Positions 61,769-64,000 of a stretch of 64,000 nt of DNA are shown here, one piece after another. Source of the DNA: UBA3700 sp964478025 (GTDB taxonomy: Bacteria; Bacillota; Clostridia; Christensenellales; UBA3700); NCBI GenBank assembly GCA_964478025.1, contig CAYZGK010000006.1:1-64000 (forward strand), read 5' to 3'. The notes beneath the pieces are model-generated. The model was given only the letters and a program-made list of their open reading frames with translations. It had not been told where the DNA came from and made no database searches. Numbering within the stretch: the stretch's first letter is position 1; each line of letters begins with the position of its first letter. The translations under genes were made by a program, and so were the position numbers.

Positions 61769-62545
61769 TTAATTTTTATCTGACTTATTATCTAAATTAT
61801 CTTGTTTATCTATTAATTCTAAACTTTTATCCCATAGATTATTTCTCTCTGGGTGAGTTATAGCTCTAAACATTCTATCTTTGCAAAAACCAAAGTTTTC
61901 CTCTATATAGTCTACAAGTTTTTTAGTATCCTCACGTCTTGTGTGTTTGTCCTCAGGGCATGGATTATGAATAATAGGTAAATTAAGCCTTTTAACGGCA
62001 CTTTTTATATATTTTTCATCAACATATACAAAAGGTCTAATTAATGTAATATTTGATCTAGACATATAGGTTATTGGTTGAAATGTAGATAACCTTCCTT
62101 CATAAATTAAAGATAATAAAAATGTATCTAAAACATCATCTTTATGATGGCCAAGGGCAAGCTTATTACAGCCATTTTTTACGGCTATATCACTTAAGGC
62201 TCCACGTCTCATTTTTGCACAAAGCGAGCATGGATTACTTTCTTTTCTTATATCAAAAACAATCTCTTTTATATCTGTTTTTTCAATAATTAATTCAACA
62301 TCTAAATCATTGCAATATTTAATACAGGCATCTACCTCATTTTGGTCAACGCCATCAAATCCAATATTGATGTTTATTCCAACCAAATCAAACTTTTGTG
62401 GTGAAAATTTTTTATACATGGCAAGGGCTGTAAGTAGGGCAATAGAATCTTTGCCACCAGAGATGCCAACAGCGATTTTATCGCCGTCTTGAATCATATT
62501 AAAATCATTAACTGCTTGACGTAATTGAGATAGTATTTTTTGCAT
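61769..62545 (-). CDS. tRNA 2-thiocytidine synthetase TtcA-like ATPase
   Basis: 258 aa PP-loop ATPase. Phosphate-binding motif GISGGKDSIALL near 28, the CxxC pair in CSLCAKMRRG near 107, and LGHHKDDVLDTFLL near 132. A further Cys in HNPCPEDKHTRRE near 195 is typical of TtcA, where an iron-sulfur cluster helps thiolate C32 of tRNA. Some Bacillota relatives of this group act on other tRNA positions, so the exact product is not certain. Divergent from the next gene. Confidence 0.88.
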   Translation of the reverse strand: MQKILSQLRQAVNDFNMIQDGDKIAVGISGGKDSIALLTALAMYKKFSPQKFDLVGININIGFDGVDQNEVDACIKYCNDLDVELIIEKTDIKEIVFDIRKESNPCSLCAKMRRGALSDIAVKNGCNKLALGHHKDDVLDTFLLSLIYEGRLSTFQPITYMSRSNITLIRPFVYVDEKYIKSAVKRLNLPIIHNPCPEDKHTRREDTKKLVDYIEENFGFCKDRMFRAITHPERNNLWDKSLELIDKQDNLDNKSDKN

Positions 62546-62620
62546 ACAACTATTTTATTAGATAAAATTGACTATAAGCAAGTAAATATATATAATTTAA
62601 GCGAATATAAGGAGCTAAAT

Positions 62621-63268
62621 ATGTCTGATGCTATCGTTAATTTTTTCAGAGATTTAATTGGTAACGACTACATTACTGTTTTTATTGTTTCAATGATTCC
62701 ATTCGTTGAAGTTAGAGGATCTATTCCAATTGCTATTGCAATGGGAATGAATGCATTTGCTGCCCTTGGCCTTGCATTTTTAGGTTCAGCTATTATGTGT
62801 CCTATTGTACTTGCAATTTTAAGACCTATACTTAATTGGCTTAAAAAGTTTAAAGTATTTAGAAATTTAGTTGAGGCAGTTGAGGATGGCTTTAAATCTA
62901 AGGCAAAAGGTGTTAGCGATAAGGCAGAGAAGTTTGATAAATCTCAAATTGAAAGACGTAAAATGTTAGGACTTTGGAGCTTTGTTGCAGTACCAGTTCC
63001 TATGACTGGTGTTTGGACAGGAACGGCTGTTGGTGCCTTTGTTGAACTTTCATTTTTAAAGACAGTTTTAGTTGTTGTATCGGGTGATTTAGTAGCTTGT
63101 ATTATTATGACATTGCTTTCAGTTTTTTGTGCAAAATATATTGATATAATTCTTTATATAGTATTTGCAATTGTAATTGTTGCAATAATTTATTTCATTG
63201 TAAGAGTTATTGTTAAAGCTGTTAAAAAGAGTAAAGAAGAGAAAAATATTACTAATGAACAACAATAA
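62621..63268 (+). CDS. COG2426-family small multidrug export-like membrane protein
   Basis: 215 aa with about five hydrophobic segments. FIVSMIPFVEVRGSIPIAIAMGM near 20-42 is the family signature (Sm_multidrug_ex); a cytoplasmic charged loop and VAVPVPMTGVWTGTAVGAF follow, and the end is a long hydrophobic helix plus Lys/Glu tail. AAGGAG lies six bases before the ATG at 62621, which excludes longer in-frame starts. Drug export is only the family's historic name. Overlaps prmA by 14 bp. Confidence 0.85.
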   Translation: MSDAIVNFFRDLIGNDYITVFIVSMIPFVEVRGSIPIAIAMGMNAFAALGLAFLGSAIMCPIVLAILRPILNWLKKFKVFRNLVEAVEDGFKSKAKGVSDKAEKFDKSQIERRKMLGLWSFVAVPVPMTGVWTGTAVGAFVELSFLKTVLVVVSGDLVACIIMTLLSVFCAKYIDIILYIVFAIVIVAIIYFIVRVIVKAVKKSKEEKNITNEQQ

Positions 63269-64000
63269 TTGTGTAAATGAAATTTCAATAGAAACAACGA
63301 CTTTAGCTGAGGATATAGTTGCAGATATTTTAAATGATTTATTTCCTGGCGGAGTTTGCATGGAAGAAAATGAAGATACATGCATACTTAAGGCTTATAC
63401 AAGTAAAAGTGAAAAAGAAATTAAAAAAGATTTAGATAGCTCTTTAAATTTGCTTAGGAAAAACTCAGAGTTTAATGTTGGAAGCCTTTTATATAAGATA
63501 AATACTGTTAATCCAGATTTATGGTTTGATGAATGGAAAAAAGGATATGACATTATAAAGGAAGGAGATATAGTTATAGTTCCTGCATGGATGGAATATG
63601 ATAAAAAAGATAACGAAAAAGTTATTAAAATTGATCCAAATAAATCTTTTGGCTCTGGTCAACATGAAAGTACTAAGATGTGTTTATCTTTAATTCAAGG
63701 TCTTGATTTAAAGGATAAAAAGATAGTAGATATAGGAACAGGATCTGGAATACTTGCTCTTGCTAGTGCAGCAATTGGCGCTAAAGATATAGAGGCTTAT
63801 GATATTGATGATACTGCTATAAATGCTGCTAAAGAAAATGTAAAAATAAATGGATTTTCTAAATACATAACGGTAGATAATTCAAATATACTTGATAGCG
63901 TCACAGGGAAATTCGATATAGTTTTAGCTAACATTACATCAGAAGTGTTAAAAGCTTTAGCTAAAGACTTAAAAAGATATTTAAATAAAAATGGAATCAT
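63255..64000 (+). CDS. prmA: Ribosomal protein L11 methyltransferase, 3' end cut by the window
   Basis: Trimethylates lysines of ribosomal protein L11. The frame is open from the ATG at 63255 to the window edge, 248 complete codons; the family has about 300. Seen are the N-terminal domain with ISIETTTLAEDIVADIL and NPDLWFDEWKKG, the loop FGSGQHESTKMCLSLI, the SAM-binding motif DIGTGSGILALA near 158, and ANITSEVL near 220 (usually NI in this place). Starts within the end of the COG2426-like gene. In Bacillota it is commonly followed by rsmE. Confidence 0.93.
   Translation, partial: MNNNNCVNEISIETTTLAEDIVADILNDLFPGGVCMEENEDTCILKAYTSKSEKEIKKDLDSSLNLLRKNSEFNVGSLLYKINTVNPDLWFDEWKKGYDIIKEGDIVIVPAWMEYDKKDNEKVIKIDPNKSFGSGQHESTKMCLSLIQGLDLKDKKIVDIGTGSGILALASAAIGAKDIEAYDIDDTAINAAKENVKINGFSKYITVDNSNILDSVTGKFDIVLANITSEVLKALAKDLKRYLNKNGI

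Noticed and set aside
1..64000. tRNA or rRNA genes
   Set aside because: No cloverleaf with the usual TTCGA arm and CCA region, and no rRNA-like stretch, was noticed on either strand by eye.

Overview
The window is a strongly AT-rich bacterial chromosome segment. Gene content and order point to Bacillota, class Clostridia, probably an anaerobic gut lineage. Pointers are a ywlC-ywlE-ywlF (sua5, arginine phosphatase, rpiB) neighbourhood as in Bacillus, a dimeric class II glycyl-tRNA synthetase, coaX with an ECF-type S component, sbcDC, uvrBA, a bifunctional adhE, a folC-folE-folP-folBK operon, an RsgI-like domain, and GH2/GH3 glycosidases. TGA is used as a stop and the code looks standard. A run of exactly 100 N (16487-16586) shows this is a draft scaffold. 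I see no rRNA, tRNA, CRISPR array, intact insertion sequence or prophage.

Layout. 0.3-6.8 kb: two-component system with manA, a charged coiled-coil protein on the other strand, then sua5-ywlE. 6.8-9.1 kb: an accessory island (DUF4417 protein, toxin-like protein, immunity-like protein, divergent XRE regulator) between ywlE and rpiB. 9.2-14.9 kb: rpiB, GH3, GH2, acetyltransferase. 14.9-16.6 kb: a DUF4143 ATPase broken by one stop codon, preceded by phased repeats and followed by a repeat that runs into the gap. 16.7-31.7 kb: mostly housekeeping genes (glyQS, panT-like/coaX, hom, RNA methyltransferase, sbcDC) plus a secreted protein that begins with a ubiquitin domain. 31.8-34.8 kb: accessory genes (Fic protein with palindromes on both sides, frameshifted secreted cysteine peptidase). 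34.9-45.9 kb: uvrBA, folate operon, adhE. 46-57 kb: main accessory region. It holds two more DUF4417/toxin/immunity modules inside an 896-bp perfect direct repeat, with a 1227-residue STAND-like ATPase between them, followed by a Pr6Pr-like protein, an APH-like kinase and an AlbA_2 protein flanked by 52-bp direct repeats. 57-64 kb: GNAT enzyme, a giant cell-surface lipoprotein, a TtcA-like enzyme, a COG2426 membrane protein and a truncated prmA.

The best candidate for an undescribed system is the three-gene module DUF4417 / small toxin-like protein / immunity-like protein. It occurs three times in the window with the same order, spacing and embedded ribosome binding sites. In two copies the DUF4417 gene and the first 17 toxin codons are identical at DNA level, while the rest of the toxin and the immunity gene have diverged together. 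That is the expected pattern for cassette diversification by recombination. A second theme is that several accessory genes (DUF4143, Fic, AlbA_2) each carry their own private repeat family next to the gene, and similar repeat clusters lie elsewhere without a gene. Domain names come from recalled family motifs, not from searches.
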